From Clostridiales bacterium (lineage in GTDB: Bacteria; Bacillota; Clostridia; TANB77; CAG-508), in NCBI GenBank assembly GCA_003518755.1, contig DOYA01000107.1:3767-9408 (forward strand): a stretch of DNA of 5,642 bases. Reading direction: 5' to 3'. The position numbers and the translations under genes are program-made. The notes under the pieces are model-generated. The model searched no databases and was not told where the DNA came from. It saw only the letters and a list, made by a program, of their open reading frames with translations. The stretch's first letter is position 1, and the number at the start of each line of letters is the position of its first letter. Below, one piece after another: positions 1 to 5,642 of this stretch.

Positions 1-32
1 AGGATTAGTTATTTTCATTGTTTTAAAAAAAA

Positions 33-115
33 GTACCCGGTCCCAATTTGAAGTTTTCAAAAAAGGACCCGGTCCCAATTTGAAATTTAAAAAAAGTACC
101 CGGTCCTAAATTAAA
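33..115. repeat. three direct copies of a short GC-rich motif, period about 31-32 bp
   Basis: Three copies of a roughly 20-bp unit begin at 33, 65 and 96. The first two share ACCCGGTCCCAATTTGAA; the third is diverged after the ACCCGGTCC core (ACCCGGTCCTAAATTAAA). Each is preceded by a run of A residues. The second copy contains GGACC-C-GGTCC, an 11-bp palindrome around a single central base; the other two have GTACC in the left half, which breaks one pair. Read on the minus strand, each core is followed by a T-run. That looks terminator-like, but the stem is only four to five base pairs with almost no loop. The GC-rich cores stand out sharply from the surrounding AT-rich DNA. They may be remnants of a REP-like repeat family or regulator binding sites. 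The sequence alone does not decide between these. Confidence 0.75.
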
Positions 116-159
116 ATATTACAAAAATATTACAAGATTATTAAATTTATATTACAAAA
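116..159. repeat. 11-bp phased ATATTACAAAA repeats upstream of the promoter
   Basis: ATATTACAAAA occurs at 116-126 and again at 149-159, and ATATTACAAGA at 127-137. Their starts are spaced 11 and 22 bp apart. The intervening unit at 138-148 keeps only about six of eleven positions. The spacing of one and two helical turns puts the copies on roughly one face of the DNA, just upstream of the proposed -35 element at 171. They could be a repeated activator or repressor site, an AT-rich UP element or a curved A-tract region. In DNA this AT-rich, chance similarity remains possible. Confidence 0.45.
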
Positions 160-170
160 CCAAAAATATG

Positions 171-199
171 TTGAATAAGAAAAAAAAATGATGTAAAAT
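171..199 (+). promoter_or_regulatory. candidate sigma-A promoter for the pilus operon
   Basis: A -35 element TTGAAT (171-176, four of six consensus matches) is separated by exactly 17 bp from a -10 element TAAAAT (194-199, five of six). There is no extended TGn in front of the -10. Transcription would start near 206, giving a leader of about 45 nt before the first gene. No strong rho-independent terminator was seen between the first four genes, so this promoter could drive the whole cluster. The call rests on motif matching in very AT-rich DNA, where such matches are common. Confidence 0.5.
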
Positions 200-249
200 A
201 AGAAATGATATGTGAGTAATTTTTTAATAAATAGAGGAGGAACAATATT

Positions 250-1350
250 ATGGCATCAAATCCAATGCAAAGACAAGCAAGGAATTATTTTTTATTAGGA
301 ATGGTAATTACATTACTAATTGCAGGAGCTGTATTAGCTTTATTATTTATGCAAATGAGGAAGATCAAAGAAGAAAATAAAAAATATGCAGATTCTTTTA
401 AACCAATATATGTATTGAATCAAAATATCAAATCTGGAGATGTACTTGATGTAAGTATGTTTACACAAGTTCAAGCGTCAGAATCAGCTGTTCCAGCAGA
501 TTATGTTGATCCAGGTGCTTTAATTTCAGCATATTCTTTGTATACAAAAGAAGGCGTTAAAATTATTACAGATTATTCAGATGGAGCACAACATCTATAT
601 TTAAATGGAGATAAAAGCTCGGAAGTTTTAAAAGATGAAGCAACAGGAAAGTATTATGTTTTAAAAAACAATAATAAAGAATATATTGAAACAGTAGAAG
701 CCCCTGTTATTGCAAAAGTTGATGCAAAGGCCAATACTATACTATCTCAATCATTAATTGCTAGATCTAATGAAATATACACAGATGATGCTAGGCAACA
801 AGAATACAATATGGTTATATTACCAGTGGATTTAGTAACTGGAGATTATGTTGATATTAGAATGCAATTACCAAGTGGACAAGATTATATAGTAGTGTCA
901 AAAAAACGTGTAACAATTCCAGATATAAGTGGAGAATATTTAACTGATACAATTAAAATGAATATGGCAGAAGATGAAATTCTTTCATTATCATGTGCTA
1001 TAGTTGAAGCATACAAAATGGATGGTACAAAATTATATGCTACAAAATATGTTGATGCGGGATTACAGCAAGCATCAATTCCAACTTATGTTGTAAATAA
1101 TGAGGTTGCTCGCTTAATGGATTCAGATGCGAATATTGTTGAAAAAGCAAAAAATGCATTATATGCTAGATATAATAGTAACAACTTAAAATCCTTAAGG
1201 GAACAATACATAAATGCAGCTTTATCACAAAATGGAACTGAAGAAGAATTTAAAACTAAAGCACAAGAAAGTATAACATCTACAAAAGAATCAAGACAGA
1301 AATATTTGCAATCTTTAACAGCTACACCAGCTGTTCCTACAGCAGAATAA
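250..1350 (+). CDS. CpaB/RcpC-like pilus assembly protein with an N-terminal membrane anchor and SAF domain
   Basis: The predicted protein has 366 residues. A short basic N-terminus is followed by one membrane helix (about residues 13-34), so the bulk should lie outside the cytoplasmic membrane. The first half of a SAF (FlgA/CpaB-type) domain is visible at about 52-92 (PIYVLNQNIKSGDVLDVSMF), and the second half at about 153-171 (AKVDAKANTILSQSLIA). An RcpC/CpaB-like segment follows at about 187-221, with GDYVDIRMQLPSG then a hydrophobic strand. The two SAF halves are separated by about 55-60 extra residues (96-152) with a DGAQHLYLNGD-type hairpin. The C-terminal 75 residues are predicted helical and end in an Ala/Pro/Thr-rich tail. 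CpaB/RcpC proteins assist Tad/Flp pilus assembly, usually near the secretin; no secretin is visible here, so it may instead act in or near the cell wall. The start is supported by AGGAGG at 235-240, nine bases upstream. It is the first gene of the apparent operon. Confidence 0.75.
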   Translation: MASNPMQRQARNYFLLGMVITLLIAGAVLALLFMQMRKIKEENKKYADSFKPIYVLNQNIKSGDVLDVSMFTQVQASESAVPADYVDPGALISAYSLYTKEGVKIITDYSDGAQHLYLNGDKSSEVLKDEATGKYYVLKNNNKEYIETVEAPVIAKVDAKANTILSQSLIARSNEIYTDDARQQEYNMVILPVDLVTGDYVDIRMQLPSGQDYIVVSKKRVTIPDISGEYLTDTIKMNMAEDEILSLSCAIVEAYKMDGTKLYATKYVDAGLQQASIPTYVVNNEVARLMDSDANIVEKAKNALYARYNSNNLKSLREQYINAALSQNGTEEEFKTKAQESITSTKESRQKYLQSLTATPAVPTAE

Positions 1351-1371
1351 AAAAACAGAAAGGAATATACT

Positions 1372-2097
1372 ATGAGAAAAATAGGATTTATTGGAGCATT
1401 TGATAAATCAAATTTTATAATGTATACAGCAAAAATTCTAGAGCAATTAGACTATAAAGTCTTATTAGTAGATGCTACAAGCACGCAAAAACTTAAATAT
1501 ATTGTACCTTCAATAAATCCTACTAAAGCATATATTACTAATTTTGAAAACATGGATTTTGCTGTTGGATTTGAAAGTTGGCAAGAAATTGAGAAATATT
1601 TTGGATTACAATTTGATACAAATGATGAAGATGAAAAAAATGATAAAAATGAAAATTCAAAAAGTGAAATTTATGATTATGTTATTATAGATGTAGATGA
1701 ACCTGAAAAAATAGAGCTTTTTGACTTGTCTGATGCTGAAAGAAACTATTTTGTAACATCTTTTGACATGTATTCTTTAAGAAAAGGTGTTAATATTTTA
1801 AAAGGATTTAATAATAATGTCAAACTAACAAAAGTATTATTTTCTTACGAAGCATATAAAGAAGATGAAGAATACCTTAATCTTTTATCTATGGAATATA
1901 AAATTGAATGGAATGAATATACAATTTATTTCAAAATATTAGGAGAAGATAATAAAGTTTTTGAAGAAAACCAAAGAGTTGAAAAAATTAGATTCAGAAG
2001 ATTAAGTCTCAACTATAGAGATTCTTTAGCTTATATAGTTCAAGATATAGATAAAAAACATAGTTTAGGTAATATAAAAAAAATAATGAAAGAATAA
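1372..2097 (+). CDS. ParA/MinD-fold protein with degenerate P-loop, probable pilus-associated pseudo-ATPase
   Basis: The predicted protein has 241 residues. The N-terminus follows the pattern of a ParA/MinD P-loop strand, loop and helix: a hydrophobic strand (KIGFIGAF), a loop GAFDKSN at residues 8-14, a helix, then KVLLVDAT at about 29-36. The loop lacks the glycines of the deviant Walker A KGGxGK[ST], although K12-S13 remain. A Walker B-like strand YDYVIIDVDE lies at 101-110. Between them is an acidic, Asn/Lys-rich low-complexity stretch (about 82-98), probably a flexible loop. The C-terminal half is lysine-rich with little recognisable similarity. It is likely a non-hydrolysing or weakly binding relative of TadZ/CpaE. 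It lies 21 bp after the CpaB-like gene and 11 bp before a second ParA-like gene, which suggests a heterodimeric partner. GAAAGGA at 1358-1364 supports the start. The fold assignment is an inference from motif order; no closer family is recognised. Confidence 0.6.
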   Translation: MRKIGFIGAFDKSNFIMYTAKILEQLDYKVLLVDATSTQKLKYIVPSINPTKAYITNFENMDFAVGFESWQEIEKYFGLQFDTNDEDEKNDKNENSKSEIYDYVIIDVDEPEKIELFDLSDAERNYFVTSFDMYSLRKGVNILKGFNNNVKLTKVLFSYEAYKEDEEYLNLLSMEYKIEWNEYTIYFKILGEDNKVFEENQRVEKIRFRRLSLNYRDSLAYIVQDIDKKHSLGNIKKIMKE

Positions 2098-2108
2098 AGG
2101 AGGAGAAG

Positions 2109-2933
2109 ATGGCAATAGTTACTTTTTGGAATGGCACTAATGAGCAATGTGGTACAACATCAAGTGCAATAGCATTTGCTACACAAGTTGCAATAGAACA
2201 TAATATAAAAGTATTACTTATATCAACCTCTTTTAATGAAAGAATAATAAAAGACAGCTTTTGGAAGGAAAAAAAGAAATCGGCATTTGGAATGTTTACA
2301 AATGGAAAATCTGCTCTTGATAATAATGGAATAGAAGGACTAGACAGGATTATTAGAAGCAACAAAGTATCTCCAGAGATTATAAAAGACTATACTCAAG
2401 TAGTCTTAACAGGCAGATATGAAATATTATTAGGAATTGAAGACAGCCAAGGCCAATATGATTTGATGAAGGAAAGATACTCACAAATAGTATCTTTAGC
2501 TGGAAAGTATTATGATTTTGTAATTGTTGATTTAGACAATCACGTTGGACAACAAACTGTTAAAGAAATTCTTAATAGTTCTGATATAATTGTAACAACA
2601 GTATCACAAAGAGCAAAAAAAATTGAAGAATTACACGATTTAATTAATAAAACTGAAGTTTTAAAAAAAGATAAAACTATTATAACACTTACAAAATATA
2701 TGGAAGACACAAAATACAATATAAAGAATATTTCTAGAAATTTATTAAAAAGTAGGGATTTGGTTAATACAATTCCTTATAATAACTTGTTTTTCGAATC
2801 ATCTCAAGAAGCAAGTGTAATTGATTTATTTTTAAACCTTACAAAAATAAGAGAAAAAGATACAAATTATTTCTTTTTACAAGAAATAAAAAGACTATAT
2901 GAAACAATACAACTAAAGCTTAGTATGAGATAG
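2109..2933 (+). CDS. tadZ: TadZ/CpaE-like ParA-family protein with atypical Walker A
   Basis: The predicted protein has 274 residues with ParA/MinD topology. Strand AIVTFWNG is followed by NEQCGTTSS at residues 11-19, which aligns with the deviant Walker A KGGVGKTT. However, the signature lysine is N11 and the catalytic-position lysine is T16, while G15 and T17 are kept. The next strand is KVLLIST (about 34-40). YYDFVIVDLDNH at 134-145 matches the Walker B segment, and SSDIIVTTVSQ is the usual following strand. TadZ/CpaE proteins localise Tad pili to a pole or patch, and atypical Walker A sequences are known in that family, so loss of the lysines fits a positioning role with altered or absent ATP hydrolysis. 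The start is set by AAGGAGG (2097-2103), which overlaps the stop codon of the preceding gene, so the two genes are probably translationally coupled. It could equally be a generic ParA relative; the pilus context favours TadZ. Confidence 0.68.
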   Translation: MAIVTFWNGTNEQCGTTSSAIAFATQVAIEHNIKVLLISTSFNERIIKDSFWKEKKKSAFGMFTNGKSALDNNGIEGLDRIIRSNKVSPEIIKDYTQVVLTGRYEILLGIEDSQGQYDLMKERYSQIVSLAGKYYDFVIVDLDNHVGQQTVKEILNSSDIIVTTVSQRAKKIEELHDLINKTEVLKKDKTIITLTKYMEDTKYNIKNISRNLLKSRDLVNTIPYNNLFFESSQEASVIDLFLNLTKIREKDTNYFFLQEIKRLYETIQLKLSMR

Positions 2934-2956
2934 CATTTAGATTATGGATTCTTTTT

Positions 2957-2971
2957 AGGAGGAGATAAAAC
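2957..2971 (+). promoter_or_regulatory. ribosome binding site fixing the start of the TadA-like gene
   Basis: AGGAGG at 2957-2962 lies nine bases before ATG 2972. It matters because it places the start upstream of the membrane-helix codons, so the unusual N-terminal helix of the ATPase is likely to be translated and is not an artefact of over-extending the frame. Confidence 0.8.
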
Positions 2972-4981
2972 ATGACAATATCTAACATTTTACTAATATT
3001 TTTAATTATTGGAATAGCAATTGGAATAATATATTATCATATTAATTCTCAAAAAAAAGCTGAAGTTGTCAGTGAGATAGATATTGATGACCAAACATAT
3101 ACATTAGAAAAAATGATAGAATTCATCAAGAGAAGACTAGATGAAATTACAAAGATTAATTTATATGATATTGGTTTGTCAGAAGAAGAATTAAAAAGAA
3201 GAAAAAGTAAAAAATATGAATTAAAAAAAGCATTAAAAGGATGTACCTATGGTGATGTAAATGATAAAAAATATGTAAAAGAGCTTATTTACGACTTATT
3301 AGCAAAAGAATATGGGGTTACAGAGATGAATATTTCAAAAGCAATTTCTTTCGATGTTCCTTCAATGCTTACCCCACAAGATAAATTCGACATATTAATT
3401 TACATGTATAAAAAAGAATTTGGTTATGAAGCTCTTGGTGAAATAATTAGAAAATATAAATTAGATGAATTTAAATACATACAAGGTGAAACAAAACCTT
3501 GTTATGTTATTACAGAAGATGAAATTAATGAAATCTTTGAAAAAGAGAATATAACTCTTTCATTTGCTGATAAACTTAGTATTGTTGTACAAAGAATTTA
3601 TCAACAATATAAAGGTTATTCGAGTATTGATGAAGTTAGAGATATGAATATAGATGGTGTATCAGGTGGTGTTTCAGGTTTACCAGAAAGCTTTATAAGC
3701 CAAGTTGCACAAACAGATTCAGCTGATTATCTTGCACAAATAGAAGAACATAAAGTTCAACGTGCTTGTGATAGTATTTGGATAATGTTCCATGGTAAAT
3801 CGATTAGATTAGGATTTTTATCATTTGGTACAGAAGCTGAACTTAAAAGAGTTTGTCAAAATATTTATAAATATAATAATCCTGGACAATTATCAGATAC
3901 AAATGGTTATAAAATTAATGAAATGAAAGATGGCTCTCGTGTTGTTGTTGTTAGACCATCAATGTCTGAAACATGGGCATTTTTTGTTAGAAAGTTTGAT
4001 GTTAAACGTGCAACACTTGAACAATGGACAGGAAAAACAGAGGGAAAAGAAGAGGCAATAGAATTACTAAAATACCTAGTAAAAGGAGCAAGAATCACAT
4101 CAATTACTGGAGAACAAGGTTGTGGTAAGACAACTTTACTTATGGGTATGATAGAAAATATTTATGAAACAATGAACTTACGTATTACTGAAACTGCATT
4201 TGAGTTACACTTAAGAAAAGTTTATCCAACAAGAAATATTTTATCAATGCGTGAAACCGATACAATAGCTGGACAAGAATGTTTGGACGTTCAGAAAAAA
4301 ACAGATGGTTCTGTTAATATTATAGGTGAGGTTGCAACTGACCCAGTTGCTTCTTGGATGATACAATCAGCTCAGGTTGCATCTAAATTTACACTATTTA
4401 CTCACCATGCTAAAACTTTTCCAGATTTAGTTACAGCATTAAGAAACTCAATGCTTAGAGCAGGTGTTTTTAAAAATGAAAAAACAGCAGAAGAACAAGT
4501 TGTTCAAGTACTTAATTTTGATATACATTTAACAAAAGACTTTAGAGGAAAAAGATATATTGAAAGAGTTACTGAATGTACTCCAGTTATTAGTAAAAAT
4601 GAATATACTTATGATCATAGAAAAGAAAAAACACTAGAAGGAAAATTTGATAAATTCTTTGACAATGCTACTCAATTTTTTGCAAAAACAACAGATAGGC
4701 AATCATATGAATATAAAAATATATTAGAGTATATTGATGGAGAATATATAATTACCAATAAAATATCAGATAAAAACATAAAGGAAATGAGACTTAATAT
4801 GACAGATGCAGATGCTGAACAATTTGATAATTTTGTTGCTCGTCATTGGGGAGAAGAAAGTGTATACAGAATGGAAGATGAGAGAAAAGAAAAGTCAAGA
4901 CTAGCATCAAAACTTGCAAATGCAAAAGATACTGTTTCAACAGTTACAAAACGTGGAAGAAAGCCAGGACTAGCTACATAA
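2972..4981 (+). CDS. tadA: TadA/CpaF-type pilus assembly or secretion ATPase with an N-terminal membrane helix
   Basis: The predicted protein has 669 residues, long for TadA/CpaF, which are often about 420-550. Residues 5-22 form a hydrophobic helix, followed by a charged helical region (about 35-200). LSIVVQRIYQQYKG (202-215) matches the helix before the CpaF N-terminal domain. The N-terminal domain runs about 260-342 and includes DGSRVVVVRPS (320-330) and FVRKF (338-342). The catalytic domain has Walker A GEQGCGKT (380-387), an Asp-box-like ITETAFE (405-411) with Glu in place of the usual Asp, Walker B IIGEV (450-454) and a His-box-like FTHHAK (476-481). The GEVRG arginine typical of the family is replaced (GEVATDP). 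A glycine-rich segment (DGVSGGVSG, 228-236) is probably a hinge. The protein should hydrolyse ATP as a hexamer to drive pilin assembly at the membrane. The C-terminus carries a basic KRGRKPG (660-666). The gene sits 38 bp after the TadZ-like gene and upstream of a TadB-like gene, the order expected of a Tad locus. Confidence 0.88.
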   Translation: MTISNILLIFLIIGIAIGIIYYHINSQKKAEVVSEIDIDDQTYTLEKMIEFIKRRLDEITKINLYDIGLSEEELKRRKSKKYELKKALKGCTYGDVNDKKYVKELIYDLLAKEYGVTEMNISKAISFDVPSMLTPQDKFDILIYMYKKEFGYEALGEIIRKYKLDEFKYIQGETKPCYVITEDEINEIFEKENITLSFADKLSIVVQRIYQQYKGYSSIDEVRDMNIDGVSGGVSGLPESFISQVAQTDSADYLAQIEEHKVQRACDSIWIMFHGKSIRLGFLSFGTEAELKRVCQNIYKYNNPGQLSDTNGYKINEMKDGSRVVVVRPSMSETWAFFVRKFDVKRATLEQWTGKTEGKEEAIELLKYLVKGARITSITGEQGCGKTTLLMGMIENIYETMNLRITETAFELHLRKVYPTRNILSMRETDTIAGQECLDVQKKTDGSVNIIGEVATDPVASWMIQSAQVASKFTLFTHHAKTFPDLVTALRNSMLRAGVFKNEKTAEEQVVQVLNFDIHLTKDFRGKRYIERVTECTPVISKNEYTYDHRKEKTLEGKFDKFFDNATQFFAKTTDRQSYEYKNILEYIDGEYIITNKISDKNIKEMRLNMTDADAEQFDNFVARHWGEESVYRMEDERKEKSRLASKLANAKDTVSTVTKRGRKPGLAT

Positions 4982-5012
4982 GAGTTAGTAGTAAATATTT
5001 GGGAGTAACAAC

Positions 5013-5026
5013 ACTTATTCATAAGT
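5013..5026. repeat. small palindrome ACTTAT-TC-ATAAGT next to the hairpin element
   Basis: Six-base arms flank a two-base centre, and the right arm overlaps the first two bases of the longer inverted repeat at 5025. It may be a protein site or part of the insertion target of the neighbouring element. It is short enough in AT-rich DNA to be chance. Confidence 0.3.
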
Positions 5027-5083
5027 AAGGGGACATATCTTAGCAGGATATGAAAGACCCTGGAATAAGATGTGTCCCCTTAC
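5025..5083. repeat. REP-like or miniature hairpin element between the tadA-like and tadB-like genes
   Basis: The left arm GTAAGGGGACATATCTTA (5025-5042) and the right arm TAAGATGTGTCCCCTTAC (5066-5083) are complementary over 18 positions, with one difference (T5036 against G5072). In RNA this would be a G-U pair. With a one-base bulge the pairing can extend outward to about 5023 and 5086. The 23-nt centre contains a small inner stem, CAGG (5044-5047) with CCTG (5059-5062). There is no T-run after the right arm, so this is not a standard rho-independent terminator. GGGGAC...GTCCCC hairpins of this size resemble REP-type repeats that tyrosine (Y1/RAYT) transposases act on, but no transposase is present here and the family link is an inference. 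In the transcript it could stabilise the upstream message or reduce read-through into the tadB-like gene. Confidence 0.8.
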
Positions 5084-5109
5084 CTTAATCGAAAGGAGGA
5101 TACAATACA

Positions 5110-5642
5110 ATGCAAAATACTGATATGCTTAAATATATGATTATTGCAATATGTGCTGTATTTGCTGTTATAATAGTTGCATATATTATTCTTAACAAAA
5201 AAATGCAAAAATCAGAATATCAGCAAATTAAAAAATTAAGACAAGGAACTCAAAGCAATAATTTTTCATTTGAAGTATTGTATCAAAAACTATATATTAC
5301 TTATTCAAAAATACCTTTTCTAAGAGCATATGTTTTAAAACTTAGAAGAAGATTAGAAATACTTAATGTTGATGATGAATATGTGACTCGTAGAGATTCA
5401 GCTAAAATATTATCAATAGTATTGTTAATTATGATTCCTATAATGACAGTTTCTATTATATTAACACATTCTAATTACCTTACTCTTTCTATAATTCTTA
5501 TATTTGAAGTATTTATGGTTGATAATATATTAGATGGTATGGTTGATAAAATGGATAACAGTCTACTTAAAGAACAACTAGAGTTTTTTGCTGAAATCAG
5601 ACATGCTTACCATGAATTTAATATGGTAGAAGAAGCAATTTA
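5110..5642 (+). CDS. tadB: TadB-like type II secretion F-family membrane platform protein, 3' end outside window
   Basis: An open frame begins at ATG 5110, preceded by AGGAGG (5094-5099, spacer ten bases), and continues without a stop to the window edge, giving 177 complete codons. Hydrophobic segments lie at about residues 9-28, 101-118 and 124-141, with a basic amphipathic stretch between the first two (LRRRLE at 78-83). After the third segment, LKEQLEFFAEIRHAYHEF (153-170) followed by EEAI resembles the start of the conserved cytoplasmic helical bundle of T2SS-F/TadB/TadC proteins. Those proteins form the inner-membrane platform on which the TadA-like ATPase acts, and this gene lies directly after that ATPase. 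The protein is truncated by the window, so its full length and the second membrane-helix set cannot be seen. TadC, or a fused TadB/TadC form, is possible. Confidence 0.75.
   Translation, partial: MQNTDMLKYMIIAICAVFAVIIVAYIILNKKMQKSEYQQIKKLRQGTQSNNFSFEVLYQKLYITYSKIPFLRAYVLKLRRRLEILNVDDEYVTRRDSAKILSIVLLIMIPIMTVSIILTHSNYLTLSIILIFEVFMVDNILDGMVDKMDNSLLKEQLEFFAEIRHAYHEFNMVEEAI

Noticed and set aside
33..115. CRISPR array
   Set aside because: There are only three short, imperfect units. The intervals of about 11-12 bp between them are A-rich and similar to each other, so there are no real spacers, and no cas genes are present.
33..115. Minus-strand rho-independent terminators for a gene to the left
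   Set aside because: Each GC-rich core is followed by a T-run on the minus strand, but the palindrome has almost no loop and only four to five pairs, which is too weak. No minus-strand gene is present to be terminated.
250..1350. FlgA flagellar P-ring chaperone
   Set aside because: The SAF domain is shared, but the protein is membrane-anchored without a cleaved signal peptide, and its neighbours are Tad-type genes, not flagellar genes.
2009..2365. A 118-codon open frame on the minus strand
   Set aside because: It overlaps the end of one gene and the start of the next, both with good ribosome binding sites and recognisable folds. Its hydrophobic, Leu/Ser/Ile-rich translation is what the antisense of AT-rich coding sequence usually gives.
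1372..2933. MinD or plasmid ParA partition system
   Set aside because: Both P-loops lack essential residues, there is no ParB or MinC/MinE partner, and the genes are embedded in a pilus assembly cluster.
3907..4098. A 63-codon open frame on the minus strand
   Set aside because: It lies wholly inside the conserved N-terminal domain region of the TadA-like gene and has no recognisable product.
5025..5083. Rho-independent terminator ending the operon after the TadA-like gene
   Set aside because: The stem is strong but no T-run follows the right arm, and the next gene is a functional partner in the same direction.

Overview
The window looks like a chromosomal segment from a low-GC, monoderm Firmicute, most likely an uncultured or gut-type member of the Clostridia. 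The clues are strong AT bias, AGA/ATA/TTA-rich codon use, AGGAGG-type ribosome binding sites before nearly every gene, and an assembly-machine gene set with no outer-membrane secretin in view. The organism assignment is an inference from composition and gene style only.

Layout: positions 1-249 are non-coding. They hold three direct copies of a short GC-rich motif (ACCCGGTCC core) in an A/T background, then 11-bp phased ATATTACAAAA repeats, then a plausible sigma-A promoter (-35 at 171-176, -10 at 194-199). Five genes follow, all on the + strand: a membrane-anchored SAF/CpaB-like protein (250-1350), a ParA-fold protein with a decayed P-loop (1372-2097), a second ParA/TadZ-like protein whose P-loop is decayed differently (2109-2933), a CpaF/TadA-type secretion ATPase with an intact Walker A and an unusual N-terminal membrane helix (2972-4981), and the start of a TadB/T2SS-F-like membrane protein (5110 to beyond the window end). 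Gaps between the first four genes are 11-38 bp, as in an operon. The 128-bp gap before the last gene contains an 18-bp near-perfect inverted repeat resembling a REP-like or miniature mobile element.

Together the genes form the core of a Tad/Flp (type IVc-like) pilus or related secretion machine. The TadA-like ATPase would power pilin polymerisation through the TadB-like inner-membrane platform. The TadZ-like ParA relatives would position the machine, and the CpaB-like protein would act on the extracytoplasmic side. The pilin, prepilin peptidase and TadC partner are not in the window and could lie downstream. The system is clearly divergent from proteobacterial Tad: it has two tandem degenerate ParA-like proteins, a membrane-tethered ATPase and a split SAF domain.
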